DNA of 64,000 bases from Pseudactinotalea terrae (lineage in GTDB: Bacteria > Actinomycetota > Actinomycetes > Actinomycetales > Beutenbergiaceae), in NCBI RefSeq assembly GCF_009733845.1, contig NZ_WNXZ01000003.1, forward strand, positions 124,001-188,000, in the 5' to 3' direction. Made by a program: the position numbers and the translations under genes. Under the pieces are notes generated by a model that saw only the letters and a list, made by a program, of their open reading frames with translations, was not told the origin of the DNA and made no database searches. Numbering within the stretch: position 1 is the first letter of the stretch; each line of letters opens with the position of its first letter. Positions 8,549 through 16,998 of the stretch are shown one piece after another.

Positions 8549-9795
8549 AGGACCGCTCACTGTCGAGCATCGAGGCTGTCGTCGATGCACATCTCTGCAC
8601 CGGGTGCGGGGTGTGCGCCTATCTGAGTCCGGACACGCAGGCGATGAGCGATGTCAAGCACATCGGTCGCCGTCCGCTCCCGATCGTCGGCGTCACCGGT
8701 CCGACGACGGGCGCCGCCGTCGCGGCGTGCCCCGGGCGCCGGCTCGAGCATCAGCCCGGCGCCCTGGAGGGTGCACCGTTCGACGGCGAGTGGGGCCCTG
8801 TGCTCGCCCTCTACGAGTGCTGGTCCACCGACCCGGACGTGCGGCACCGCGGGTCATCGGGCGGGGTGGTCAGCGCGATCTCGGCTCACATGGTGACATC
8901 CGGGGCGGCGGTCGGCGCGTTGCAGATCCAGGCGTCGCGAGAGAACCCGCTGCGCAACGAGACGGTTCTCAACACGACCTACGAGACGATCGTCGCTGCA
9001 GCGGGCTCCCGTTACGCCCCGGCGAGCCCATGTGAACGTCTGGATCTCGTGGAGCACGCCGCGGGGCCCTGCGTCGTCGTCGGCAAGCCCTGCGACATCG
9101 CTGCCACGCGACGAGCGGCGGAGCTCCGACCAGCGCTCGCCCAGAAGGTCGGTCTGACGATCGGGATCTTCTGCGCAGGGACTCCGTCAAGTGCTGCGAC
9201 CGAGAAGCTGATCAGGGATCTCGACGTCGACCCCGCTGCTGTGACGCAGGTCGACTACCGGGGCGAGGGGTGGCCCGGCAGGTTCCGCGTCCGCACGAGC
9301 GAAGGACCGGCCGGTTCTTTCAGCTACGCGGAGGCGTGGGGCGGGACGTTGACCAAGAACCGCCAGTGGCGCTGTCTCATCTGCCCCGATCACACAGGCG
9401 AGTTCGCCGACCTGGCGATCGGCGACCCCTGGTACCGCGAGGTGACCGATGACGAGCCGGGTCGATCGCTCGTCGTCGTGCGCACAGAGCGGGGGCGGGA
9501 AGCGCTGCGGGCCGCGCTCGCCGACGGGGCCCTGGCTGGCGAAGAGCTACCGCTGTCGCGGCTCCCTGAGTCGCAGCCGAACCTGGAGAGCACCCGGGGT
9601 GCGGTCTGGGGGCGGGTCCTGACCATGCGGCTGCTGGGCCTCCCCACGCCGCGCTTCCTGAACATGCCAGCCTTCCGGCTGTGGTGGAAGCTGCCGCTAC
9701 GAGGGAAGCTGACCTCGACCGCCGGCACCTGGCGCCGCATGCGCGCGCGTGGGCTGTGGCGGTCCGAGCTCGAGACGACGGGGGAGCCCACGTGA
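8545..9795 (+). CDS. FrhB-like (coenzyme F420 hydrogenase beta subunit family) iron-sulfur protein
   Basis: The 416-residue protein has a GTG start at 8545 overlapping the previous stop, with GGAGG eight bases upstream. The N-terminal ferredoxin-like segment has C18, C21 and C24 (HLCTGCGVCAY) and C62 (ACPG), enough for one [4Fe-4S] cluster. The expected fourth cysteine of the first motif is Ser and the CxxCxxC of a second cluster is missing. The C-terminal FrhB domain has CLICPDHTGEFADLAIGDPW. Homologues often sit beside pyruvyl transferases in glycan loci, but their reaction is not established; redox modification of a sugar is an inference. Confidence 0.82.
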   Translation: MKDRSLSSIEAVVDAHLCTGCGVCAYLSPDTQAMSDVKHIGRRPLPIVGVTGPTTGAAVAACPGRRLEHQPGALEGAPFDGEWGPVLALYECWSTDPDVRHRGSSGGVVSAISAHMVTSGAAVGALQIQASRENPLRNETVLNTTYETIVAAAGSRYAPASPCERLDLVEHAAGPCVVVGKPCDIAATRRAAELRPALAQKVGLTIGIFCAGTPSSAATEKLIRDLDVDPAAVTQVDYRGEGWPGRFRVRTSEGPAGSFSYAEAWGGTLTKNRQWRCLICPDHTGEFADLAIGDPWYREVTDDEPGRSLVVVRTERGREALRAALADGALAGEELPLSRLPESQPNLESTRGAVWGRVLTMRLLGLPTPRFLNMPAFRLWWKLPLRGKLTSTAGTWRRMRARGLWRSELETTGEPT

Positions 9796-10637
9796 CGCAT
9801 CGAGCGGACATCATCATGATCACCTACCGCAGTGCGGGGTACGTGCATCTCAGTCTGCCGCGGCTGCTCGACACGCTTGGCGAGCAGGATCGAGTGTGGT
9901 TATGGCACAACGGTGACGACGAGGCCACGATCGAGGCCCTGCGCCCCTACATCACCGATCCGCGCGTCCACAAGTACCACCACAGTCGCGAGAACGTGAA
10001 GCTGAGAGAGCCCACGTCCTGGCTCTGGGAGGAGTCGACGGGCCGCTTCGTGTCCAAGGTCGATGACGACTGCCTGGTCACGCCCGGCTGGCTCGACACC
10101 TTCGTGGCAGCGCACGAGGCCAATCCTGAGTTCGGGGTGATCGCTAGCTGGCGTCCCCCGCCGGAGGACTTCCGCCCGGAGCTGGCGTCGAAGAAGATCG
10201 CCACCTTTGCCGGCGGTCACCAGCTGCTGAGGAACCTCTGGGTACAGGGGAGCGGATACCTGATGCCACGTCGACTGATCGAGGCGAACGGACTGCTCGG
10301 CACAGACGAATCATTCACCGGGTACTGCGTTCGGGCCGCGCGCGCCGGTGCTGTGAACGGGTTCTACTACCCGTTCGTGCCCGAGGACCACATGGATGAC
10401 CCACGGTCGCCGCACACCCTGATCAAGACCGACGCCGATCTTGCCGACAGGATGCCTCTGTCGGCGAAGGCCAAGGGTGTGACGACCGTGGCAGACTGGA
10501 CCGCCCAGCTGGTCCAATCTGCTCTGATCCTGCAGTCCAGCTCACTCGACCCCCGCAGCTTCACAGGATGGCGTGCCAAGGCGCGCGCCGCGCGGTACCG
10601 TGCCGCACGCGTGCTCGGGCGTCGTTCCCAGTGGTGA
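9792..10637 (+). CDS. Glycosyltransferase family 2
   Basis: The GTG start at 9792 overlaps the upstream stop (GTGA), giving 281 residues. The fold is GT-A-like: an N-terminal nucleotide-binding strand (ADIIMITYRSAGYV), then SKVDDDCLVTPGW carrying the metal-binding DxD at about residue 93. The early WLWHNGDDEATI segment is the usual post-strand region of GT2 proteins. The enzyme probably adds one sugar of the exopolysaccharide repeat on the cytoplasmic face. Donor and acceptor cannot be inferred. Confidence 0.85.
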   Translation: MTHRADIIMITYRSAGYVHLSLPRLLDTLGEQDRVWLWHNGDDEATIEALRPYITDPRVHKYHHSRENVKLREPTSWLWEESTGRFVSKVDDDCLVTPGWLDTFVAAHEANPEFGVIASWRPPPEDFRPELASKKIATFAGGHQLLRNLWVQGSGYLMPRRLIEANGLLGTDESFTGYCVRAARAGAVNGFYYPFVPEDHMDDPRSPHTLIKTDADLADRMPLSAKAKGVTTVADWTAQLVQSALILQSSSLDPRSFTGWRAKARAARYRAARVLGRRSQW

Positions 10638-10641
10638 TGCG

Positions 10642-11595
10642 ATGAGCGCGCCAGCCCCGAAGAGGGTGGCAGACGCAGAACCGGATGTGTTGGTCGTGGC
10701 CGTCACCTACAACAGCGGGGCTGTCATCGAGGAGTTCCTCCACGCGCTACGCGATGCCCTCGATGGCGCGCCGGCTGCCAATGTCGTCATCGTCGACAAC
10801 GACTCCTCCGACGGCACTCCAGAACTCGTCCGCACGCTCGCACCTTGGGCGACGCTCATCGACGCGGGCGCCAACGTCGGCTATGCCGCCGGGATCAACG
10901 TGGCACTGCGCAGCGTCACACCGCGACTCGGTGCCTACATCCTCAACCCGGACGCGGTACCGGCCGCCGGGAGTGTCAGGCTCCTGCTGGAACCGACGCT
11001 GGCCGACGCGTCCCTGGGGATCACGGTGCCTCGCATGAGGACCGCTGACGGGTCGCTGTTCTACTCACTCCGGCGCGAGCCCACGATCCTGAGAGCGCTC
11101 GGCGAAGCCATCCTCGGGGGATCGCGCGCCGGTCGGCACGTCGCGCTCGGTGAGGTGGTCAACGACGAGGCGTCCTACGCCGAGCCAACGACGGCCGCAT
11201 GGGCAACCGGCGCCGCGATGTTCCTCCACCGGCGGACCCTTGACACCGTCGGTCTGTGGGACGAGCGCTTCTTCCTGTACTCAGAGGAGACCGACTACGC
11301 CCTCCGGGCTCGTGATGCTGGACTCGCACTCCGGTACGTCCCAGAAGCTGAGGTACGGCACCTGGGAGGCGATCTGGGAACCTCGGACGGCTTGTGGAGT
11401 CTGATGACGCACAACCGCGTCCGGCTCTACCGTAAGCGCCACGGCCCTGTTGCCTCCGCGTGCTTCTGGTTCGCCGTGACACTCGGTGAGCTGGTTCGTG
11501 CCGCTGCTGGGAAACGACGCAGCCGAGCGGCGCTTCGAGTCCTGCTCTCGGGCGGACGTCAGACACAGGTCGACAAGGCGCGCGGGGTCAACTGA
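10642..11595 (+). CDS. Glycosyltransferase family 2, rhamnosyltransferase-like
   Basis: The 317-residue protein starts at ATG 10642, four bases after the preceding stop. The motifs VVAVTYNSG, VIVDNDSSDGTPELV, NVGYAAGINVAL, YILNPDA and the late WDERFFLYSEETDYALRARDAG are characteristic of the WcaA/rhamnosyltransferase-like branch of GT2. The dTDP-rhamnose genes at the left edge make a rhamnose donor plausible but unproven. Confidence 0.88.
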   Translation: MSAPAPKRVADAEPDVLVVAVTYNSGAVIEEFLHALRDALDGAPAANVVIVDNDSSDGTPELVRTLAPWATLIDAGANVGYAAGINVALRSVTPRLGAYILNPDAVPAAGSVRLLLEPTLADASLGITVPRMRTADGSLFYSLRREPTILRALGEAILGGSRAGRHVALGEVVNDEASYAEPTTAAWATGAAMFLHRRTLDTVGLWDERFFLYSEETDYALRARDAGLALRYVPEAEVRHLGGDLGTSDGLWSLMTHNRVRLYRKRHGPVASACFWFAVTLGELVRAAAGKRRSRAALRVLLSGGRQTQVDKARGVN

Positions 11596-11621
11596 GGCAG
11601 ACGCCGGAGTATCGGCGGCCA

Positions 11622-11627
11622 TAGACT
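11622..11627 (+). promoter_or_regulatory. Putative -10 element (leaderless) for the acetyltransferase gene
   Basis: TAGACT ends seven bases before ATG 11635 and no ribosome-binding site lies between. This suggests an internal leaderless promoter inside the glycan operon. Confidence 0.45.
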
Positions 11628-11634
11628 TGGCCAT

Positions 11635-12141
11635 ATGTCACGACTGCGCTCTTTGTGGCCAGGCCTCTGGCGCAACGTCGTGCTGAACACGCTCATCAGC
11701 TCGTCTCTGGTCCCGGTGCCGTTGCGCTGGCGGTTGCTCAGGGCCTACGGCGCACGTGTGGAGCACAGCAGGATCTCCCCGGGGGTGTGGATCGGGAGCA
11801 AGCGGCTCGTGATCGGCGAGGGCGCATTCATCAACATGGGATGCATGCTCTCGACACACGCGCCGGTCACCGTCGGGCGGGGCGCGTACCTAGGGATGGG
11901 TGTGACGGTGATGACGTCGACGCACGAGCTCGGGCCGAGCGATGCGCGTGCCGGAGAGTTGATCACGGCGCCCGTCGTGATCGGTGACGGGTGCTGGATT
12001 GGCGCAAATGCGACGATCTTGCCTGGTGTCACGATCGGTGCGGGAACGGTCATCGCCGCCGGTGCTGTCGTCACGCGGGACTGTGACCCGGACTCGCTCT
12101 ACGCTGGTGTACCGGCCCAGAAGAAGCGAGACCTCGGGTAG
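11635..12141 (+). CDS. Hexapeptide-repeat O-acetyltransferase
   Basis: The 168-residue protein has a left-handed beta-helix of imperfect hexapeptide repeats (GVWIGSKRLVIGEGAFINMG; later VVIGDGCWIGANATILPGV) and the late GAGTVIAAGAVVTRDCDPDSLYAGVPA segment. This is the WcaF/LacA-type acyltransferase pattern using acetyl-CoA. The catalytic histidine is probably in MTSTHELG. It most likely O-acetylates a sugar of the polysaccharide made by the preceding genes. It is the last gene of this plus-strand run. Confidence 0.87.
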   Translation: MSRLRSLWPGLWRNVVLNTLISSSLVPVPLRWRLLRAYGARVEHSRISPGVWIGSKRLVIGEGAFINMGCMLSTHAPVTVGRGAYLGMGVTVMTSTHELGPSDARAGELITAPVVIGDGCWIGANATILPGVTIGAGTVIAAGAVVTRDCDPDSLYAGVPAQKKRDLG

Positions 12142-12442
12142 CGCCTGGCCAGGCAGTCTGAGGGTGTCTGCGATGCGCGGCATATCGAGGTGCCACCAGG
12201 ATGCCCACCAGTTCCGGCCCGTGCGATCAGCCGTGAGGCAGCATCCGGCCCGAGCTCGGAGCGGGCCGGCCTGTCGTAGCGGATGGCGCCTGTGGTACCG
12301 CGTCCCACTCAAGCGCAGCCCGGGAGTGCGGTCCCGACGGCTCGGGCGCTGGGAGCAACACATCGGTCACTGCCAGCGCCCAGCCGATCGTCACGCCGTT
12401 TGTCACCCGTAGGGTGTGCCGGCGGACGAGCCGAGAACGGCG
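12142..12442. other. Intergenic region without recognisable gene
   Basis: About 300 bases lie between the convergent acetyltransferase and beta-helix genes. The open frames here give low-complexity Arg/Pro/Ser-rich translations with no family resemblance. No clear terminator hairpin with a T-run was found. Confidence 0.5.
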
Positions 12443-13948
12443 TCAGCGAACCGGTTCGCCGTCGTCGTACCAGACGTTCGTCGAGTCCCAGACGCTGACT
12501 CCCATGTTCCCGGCGACCCCATAGCGGAAATCACGACCGAAGACATTGCCGCTGTAGCGGGCGCTGTCGACCTCGCCGCGGCCCCCGCCGTTGATGGTGT
12601 AGTTGCCGCCGTTCATGAGGTTGCCGGTCACCAAGAGGTTCGAGATCTGGTCGCTTCCCTGCAACGAGCCGATCTGGATCGCGGCGTTCATCGGGTCATC
12701 GGTGGACGCAACGTACGCCTGCAGGTTGTTCCCATGGAGCGTGATGTTGTCACCACTACGGATCTGAATGGAGTCATGATGACCGCCCGAGACTCGGTGC
12801 AGGTCGTGGATGTAGGAGTACTCGATCGTCACGTTGCTCGCCTGGATACGGATGCCATCCTCAGCAGAGTGGATGTCGGCATAGCGCACGGTCGCACCTC
12901 CGCTGCCTCCGTCGAAGAAGATGCCGATCCCGGTGCTGTTCTCGTTGTCGATCTCGACGTGCTCGATCAAAGTGTTCGTTGAACCGCCCTCGACCCGGAT
13001 CGGGTAGCCGTCGCCACCGCCCTGGACGAGAGTGTTGCGAATCGTGACGTCGTTGGCGGCAACAACGATGGTTCCGTCGACGTGGAGGCCGTCGATCACC
13101 GTCCCGTCCTCGGTGATCCGAATGTCGTCTGAGGGACGCAGGGTCACCCCCGCCGGTACGCCGGTGTTGTCAGCGTTCGGGAATCCACTGGGAGCAGGAA
13201 CAGGATCCGGTCCCGGCGCGGGCTCAGTGGGCTCGGCGGGCTCAGTGGGCTCGGGCTCCGGGGTGGGCTCGGGCTCAGGCGTGGGCTCAGGCTCCGGGGT
13301 GGGCTCGGGCTCGGGGGCGGGCTCCGGCCTGGCGTTGAGTCCACCGTCGTGACGCTGGCTGAACGGCTGACCGTCAACCCAGGAATTGATGACGGTCGCT
13401 GGATGCCTCTGCGAGGACATGAAGCCGTTCCGGCAGCCGAACAGCGACACGTTGTCGGCGCTGTAGTCGCCGAACACGATGCCGTTCGTCCGCGTCTTCA
13501 AGCAGTAGATGCTCGAGTCGAGGACCTGGGTGCCGTCGGCCCCAGGGTGGACCCGGATGCTGTGGTAGCCGCGGTAGGCCACGACGGTGTTCACGATCGT
13601 CACGTCGTCAGCGTGGACGCTGATCGATCCCTGGACATACAGGCCGTCGATGACGGTCCCGGGCTCGGTGATCACGAGGTTGCCGTCGTGCACCTCGAGG
13701 CCGGCCACGTCCGCGGCAGTGGGGCCGTCGATGTCGGACCCCTCTCGCTCGAAGCTGGCGACCGCGGCCACCTCGGTCGCCGCCGGGTTCGCCTTCGCCT
13801 CGTTCGGGCGGGCGCTCGCGGCTGTCATCGAGCCGATCAGCGCGAGCGTCAGACCCACGGCGAGCGAGGGCAGCGTGCGGCGATGGCGTCGAGAGCCGGT
13901 CGGCTGGCGCCGCCGGGCGACGTCGGGTTTGCTGTGTGCGGTATCCAC
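12443..13948 (-). CDS. Secreted right-handed beta-helix protein with two domains and a Pro-Glu linker
   Basis: The 501-residue protein has a GTG start at 13948 preceded by AAGGAG ten bases away. An Arg-rich n-region and a hydrophobic stretch (LAVGLTLALIGSMTAASA) form a signal peptide. Two parallel beta-helix domains follow, each opening with the same module (ITEPGTVIDGLYVQGSISV and ITEDGTVIDGLHVDGTIVV), separated by a PEPxPEPEPTPEPEP linker. The second domain has many N/D/G-rich rungs with I/V spacing. Such proteins are extracellular polysaccharide lyases, hydrolases or epimerases, or glycan-binding proteins. Catalytic residues are not assigned. The glycan-locus setting suggests the exopolysaccharide as substrate. 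Confidence 0.83.
   Translation of the reverse strand: MDTAHSKPDVARRRQPTGSRRHRRTLPSLAVGLTLALIGSMTAASARPNEAKANPAATEVAAVASFEREGSDIDGPTAADVAGLEVHDGNLVITEPGTVIDGLYVQGSISVHADDVTIVNTVVAYRGYHSIRVHPGADGTQVLDSSIYCLKTRTNGIVFGDYSADNVSLFGCRNGFMSSQRHPATVINSWVDGQPFSQRHDGGLNARPEPAPEPEPTPEPEPTPEPEPTPEPEPTEPAEPTEPAPGPDPVPAPSGFPNADNTGVPAGVTLRPSDDIRITEDGTVIDGLHVDGTIVVAANDVTIRNTLVQGGGDGYPIRVEGGSTNTLIEHVEIDNENSTGIGIFFDGGSGGATVRYADIHSAEDGIRIQASNVTIEYSYIHDLHRVSGGHHDSIQIRSGDNITLHGNNLQAYVASTDDPMNAAIQIGSLQGSDQISNLLVTGNLMNGGNYTINGGGRGEVDSARYSGNVFGRDFRYGVAGNMGVSVWDSTNVWYDDGEPVR
13192..13327 (-). repeat. Pro-Glu-rich tandem repeat inside the beta-helix gene
   Basis: A tandem GAGCCCGAGCCCACC-like array encodes the repeating PEPEPT linker between the two beta-helix domains. 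Copy number of such arrays often varies between strains and affects linker length only. Confidence 0.85.
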
Positions 13949-14486
13949 TACGGGGGAGCTCCTTGGCCTCGTGAGCGGATCGCTGTCGGTTGCGATCTGC
14001 CTCGGATGGTCTCCGCGGTGCCTGCTCTGACAAGATCGGTCTTGACAGGGCGATGGTGGCACGCGGACTCGGGTCCCCCGACCCCGGATGCACTGTCTCG
14101 GGTTCTTGATCGGCAGTGCATCCGACACCTCAGACGGTACGCCAGACACATGTTCGGGTGTGTCCGACGGGTGCCGTTTGACAACGAAACGATAACAGTC
14201 TGCCTCGGTGCGGTCGCAGGGCTGCTGAGCGTTCCAGTCCGAAGTGAGCTGAAGTGGTACGAAGCGCACACCACCGCGAAGGCCGTGCAGGCGCGATCTG
14301 TGGGGTGATTCATCGTCGACGAGGAAGCGATGGGGGCGTGGCGAGTCGGATATGGGAACTGTGCTGGCCCGGACCTGCCACAGTGTCCGAAGCGGCGACG
14401 ACGTCGCCGGCGGCACGCACGGGGCCGACCCGACGACAGACCGCGCCGCGTAGGGGGACCGGAATGCGAAGCCACTGGAGCAAGCC
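13949..14486. promoter_or_regulatory. Long divergent intergenic region with inverted repeats
   Basis: This 538-base region lies between the divergent beta-helix and nucleotidyltransferase genes. It contains a perfect 11-base inverted repeat (14085-14095 with 14114-14124, spacer 18), and the GACACA/TGTGTC pair near 14144-14163. A shorter CAAGA/TCTTG dyad is near 14029-14043. No protein-coding frame is convincing. It probably holds both promoters and operator sites; I recognise no known riboswitch. Confidence 0.4.
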
Positions 14487-15617
14487 TTGAGAGCCGAAAC
14501 GAAGCGTCGTGGTGACGACTGGGCGTCGAGGCAGTTGGTCGCCATCTGCCAAGGTGCCGAGCCCGAGCCTCCTGCGGATCTGGACTCCACCAAGGATCTC
14601 ATTCGAGCGGTGCGTCACCATCGCATCGCACCGTTGGCGCACGTCGCCTACCGCGAGGTGTGTCCACCGCTTGCGGCGGAACTGCGCGTCGACCGTGACG
14701 ATGCCATCGGCACCCACCTGCGTGCCTCGATCGTGCTGGAGCAGATTCGAGCGCTGCTCGGCGATACTCCTTGGGTGACCTTCAAGGGTGCGGTGCTGTC
14801 GGAGACGGCGCACCCCCGACCCGGGTTGCGCACCTACCACGACGTCGATGTGCTGGTCTCGCCCCAGGACCTCCGCGAGGTGTGCAGCGTTCTCCTGGGC
14901 CACAAGTGGCAGATCGCCGACTACGACGACATGCTCCGCAATCCCGAGACGCCCGGTGAGATGCACTGGATCAGCCCAGCCGGGCTGCTCGTGGACCTGC
15001 ACTGGTCGATGACCAACACGGCGGTGCGTCGCGCCCGCCTCTCGGTCGCTACGGACGACATCCTCGCGCGGCGACGCGAGGTCTCGATCGGCCTCAGCCG
15101 CACCTGGACACTCGACGAGGTCGACTCACTGGTGCACGTAGGCCTCCACGCGACGCTGACCGGCGCCAATCGGCTGCTGCTGCTGCTCGACACGGATCGC
15201 GTCGCACGCAACATCGCGGATTGGGGTCCGGTCGCGCAACGGGCCATGGAATGGCAGGCCGAGCCCCATCTCTCGCTGGTGCTCAGCCGCGCGCAGCGGA
15301 TCTTCGACACGCCGTTGCCACCGACCCTCGATACCGAGCTAGGCGTTTCCGCGACCTTCAGTCGGCTCTGTGCGGTCGTCGACAACCTGGCGCCGGTTCC
15401 TGCGGCCAGGCGGGACCAGGGCGTCGCGCGCATGTTCGCTCGTGCTGTGCGCCGCGGTGCCCGACGGACCGCTGCGTCGGTCACCCGAAGCGCGGCGATC
15501 GGAGTGGCCGAGCGGGTTGTCCGTCCGAAGCGGCATCGCGCGCAGGAGCGGACGAGGGCACACGCTGAGGCGCTAGCGCTCTATCTCGACGCTGTCGAGT
15601 CTGCGGGCAGGACCTGA
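14487..15617 (+). CDS. Nucleotidyltransferase-family protein (PF14907 type) of the lasso-peptide cluster
   Basis: The 376-residue protein carries the family motifs HHRIAPLAHVAY, VTFKGAVLSE and GLRTYHDVDVLV (G-R-x-x-x-D-x-D) near residues 95-127. The probable start is TTG 14487, with GGAG seven bases upstream. It is convergent with the lasso operon and its 3' end overlaps the kinase gene by 37 bases. In Bacillus pseudomycoides the lasso-cluster nucleotidyltransferase PsmN is linked to adding a hexose to the phosphorylated peptide; a similar tailoring role here is an inference from the combination with the kinase. Confidence 0.75.
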   Translation: MRAETKRRGDDWASRQLVAICQGAEPEPPADLDSTKDLIRAVRHHRIAPLAHVAYREVCPPLAAELRVDRDDAIGTHLRASIVLEQIRALLGDTPWVTFKGAVLSETAHPRPGLRTYHDVDVLVSPQDLREVCSVLLGHKWQIADYDDMLRNPETPGEMHWISPAGLLVDLHWSMTNTAVRRARLSVATDDILARRREVSIGLSRTWTLDEVDSLVHVGLHATLTGANRLLLLLDTDRVARNIADWGPVAQRAMEWQAEPHLSLVLSRAQRIFDTPLPPTLDTELGVSATFSRLCAVVDNLAPVPAARRDQGVARMFARAVRRGARRTAASVTRSAAIGVAERVVRPKRHRAQERTRAHAEALALYLDAVESAGRT

Positions 15618-16543
15618 GTCAACGAGATCTCCCGGCGGATGCGCTCGGCGAGTCCCTCCGGAAAGGGCGGCCCCCAGGGCATCCGTGCCAGATAGACCGG
15701 CACGGACTCGACAACCCGGGAGAGCTCTCCGAGCTGGCGGTCGAGCACGGTCGCGTCTTCCCAACCGGCGATCCGTGGGAACTGCAGCAAGTAGAGAAAC
15801 GCCTTCTTCGCCGAGAGTCGGATGATCTCGGGTTCCCGCTCGCCGTCGTCGTGGTCGGGGAACGGGATCACGATCGCTCCGAGCGGTAGGCCATCCCGTG
15901 TCGCCTGCTCCATCCGGAGGGCGTCTCGGCTGTCGCCCGTCACTCGACTCTCCGGCGCCTGCCCGAACTGTCCTGCCAGCTCGGCCGCCGCCTTGCGGAG
16001 CCGGAGCTCCGTCGCCCCGAGATGGCACAACGGCGTGCCGCCGTCGAGGTCGACTCGCAGCACGTCATCGGTGATGAGCCGTGCGCCGTCGGCGCACATC
16101 AATGTGGCCATCGTGGACTTGCCCATACCGGATCGGCCGATGAACGCCAGAGCGACATCGCCGAGCTGGACGGCACTCCCGTGAAGCACAGCGTGGCCCC
16201 GCATGATCATGAGAAAGGAGAGCGTCGTGCCGATGGCCAGCACGGCGACCCGGTCGAGGGAGGTGCCCGGCAGTGGGTGCGCGACGATGGTCGTCAGACC
16301 CGCATCGATCTCGAAGTCGCACGTGCCGTGGAACCGCAGCAGGTAGCCGTCGGGGTGCTCGGTGGCTGTGAAGTGCTGCCGATCGGTGGCGACGTGCAGC
16401 AGACGGCGACCGGGCAGCTCGGTCTCGACCGGTGAAGCATCCGCACCGATGCAGATCCTCACGTCGATCTCGCCCTCGGGGGGTCTCTGCTCGAAGATCG
16501 CCAGGTCTGACTCCACGTTCAGGCCGTACAGACGAGTGCGCAT
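15581..16543 (-). CDS. HPr-kinase-like peptide kinase (lasso tailoring)
   Basis: The 320-residue protein has an HPrK-type P-loop GRSGMGKST at residues 136-144, preceded by HAVLHGSAV, and the conserved acidic pair in LITDDVLRVD (D159, D160). Its ATG overlaps the B2 stop (TGATG), with a GAGGAGG site in the B2 end. Homologues in paeninodin-type clusters phosphorylate the side chain of the C-terminal serine of the lasso precursor. The precursor here does end in Ser, which supports that function. The N-terminal about 115 residues are a PadeK-like extension absent from true HPr kinase. No HPr/PTS genes are nearby. Confidence 0.82.
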   Translation of the reverse strand: MRTRLYGLNVESDLAIFEQRPPEGEIDVRICIGADASPVETELPGRRLLHVATDRQHFTATEHPDGYLLRFHGTCDFEIDAGLTTIVAHPLPGTSLDRVAVLAIGTTLSFLMIMRGHAVLHGSAVQLGDVALAFIGRSGMGKSTMATLMCADGARLITDDVLRVDLDGGTPLCHLGATELRLRKAAAELAGQFGQAPESRVTGDSRDALRMEQATRDGLPLGAIVIPFPDHDDGEREPEIIRLSAKKAFLYLLQFPRIAGWEDATVLDRQLGELSRVVESVPVYLARMPWGPPFPEGLAERIRREISLTQVLPADSTASR

Positions 16544-16998
16544 CAGGAGGTCCTCCTCGTCGAGACCGGGGTCAGCCGCGTGTACGAGCTCGCGGCACCC
16601 AACGGGTCGAGAATTCCACCGTCGATCTCCAGCCACGCGTGCGCGCGTAGCTTCCCGTCGAGCTTGGCGACGCCGACCACGAGTGAGGGTGAACGGTGCC
16701 TGATCAGCGCACCGCTGACCAGGGCCTGGCGAAGGCACGTATCCCCGAACGGCCAGTGCCTCATGACTCGTCGGGCTGCGCGCACCCGCCGGCGGTCCTG
16801 CGGCGCCAATCCGGTCGGGATGGTGACAGCCGCGGCCGTGGTCTCGTCATCGGACTGCAGTGGCGTGCCGAGGCGGCGAGACAGACGCGGGAGACCAACC
16901 GTGCGCAGGCCGACCTCGGTGAAGCAGGCCAGGCCGAGCGCGACGCCGATCCAGCCCCACTCGTCCACCGGCGGGATCGTGCGCGGGAGCTTGCTCAC
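16543..16998 (-). CDS. Lasso peptide B2 leader peptidase (transglutaminase-like)
   Basis: The 151-residue protein starts at GTG 16998, overlapping the cyclase stop by four bases (GTGA). The C-terminal half is the B2 cysteine-protease domain: C88 in GDTCLRQALVSGALIR, H120 in RAHAWLE and D131 in GGILDPLG form the expected Cys-His-Asp triad. Its job is to cut the leader from the precursor while the RRE protein B1 presents it. Length is typical of free-standing B2 proteins. A longer frame upstream is antisense-like and was discarded. Confidence 0.88.
   Translation of the reverse strand: MSKLPRTIPPVDEWGWIGVALGLACFTEVGLRTVGLPRLSRRLGTPLQSDDETTAAAVTIPTGLAPQDRRRVRAARRVMRHWPFGDTCLRQALVSGALIRHRSPSLVVGVAKLDGKLRAHAWLEIDGGILDPLGAASSYTRLTPVSTRRTS

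Noticed and set aside
13949-14602. N-terminal extension of the beta-helix protein
   Set aside because: The frame stays open by chance; the signal peptide and AAGGAG site define the start at GTG 13948.
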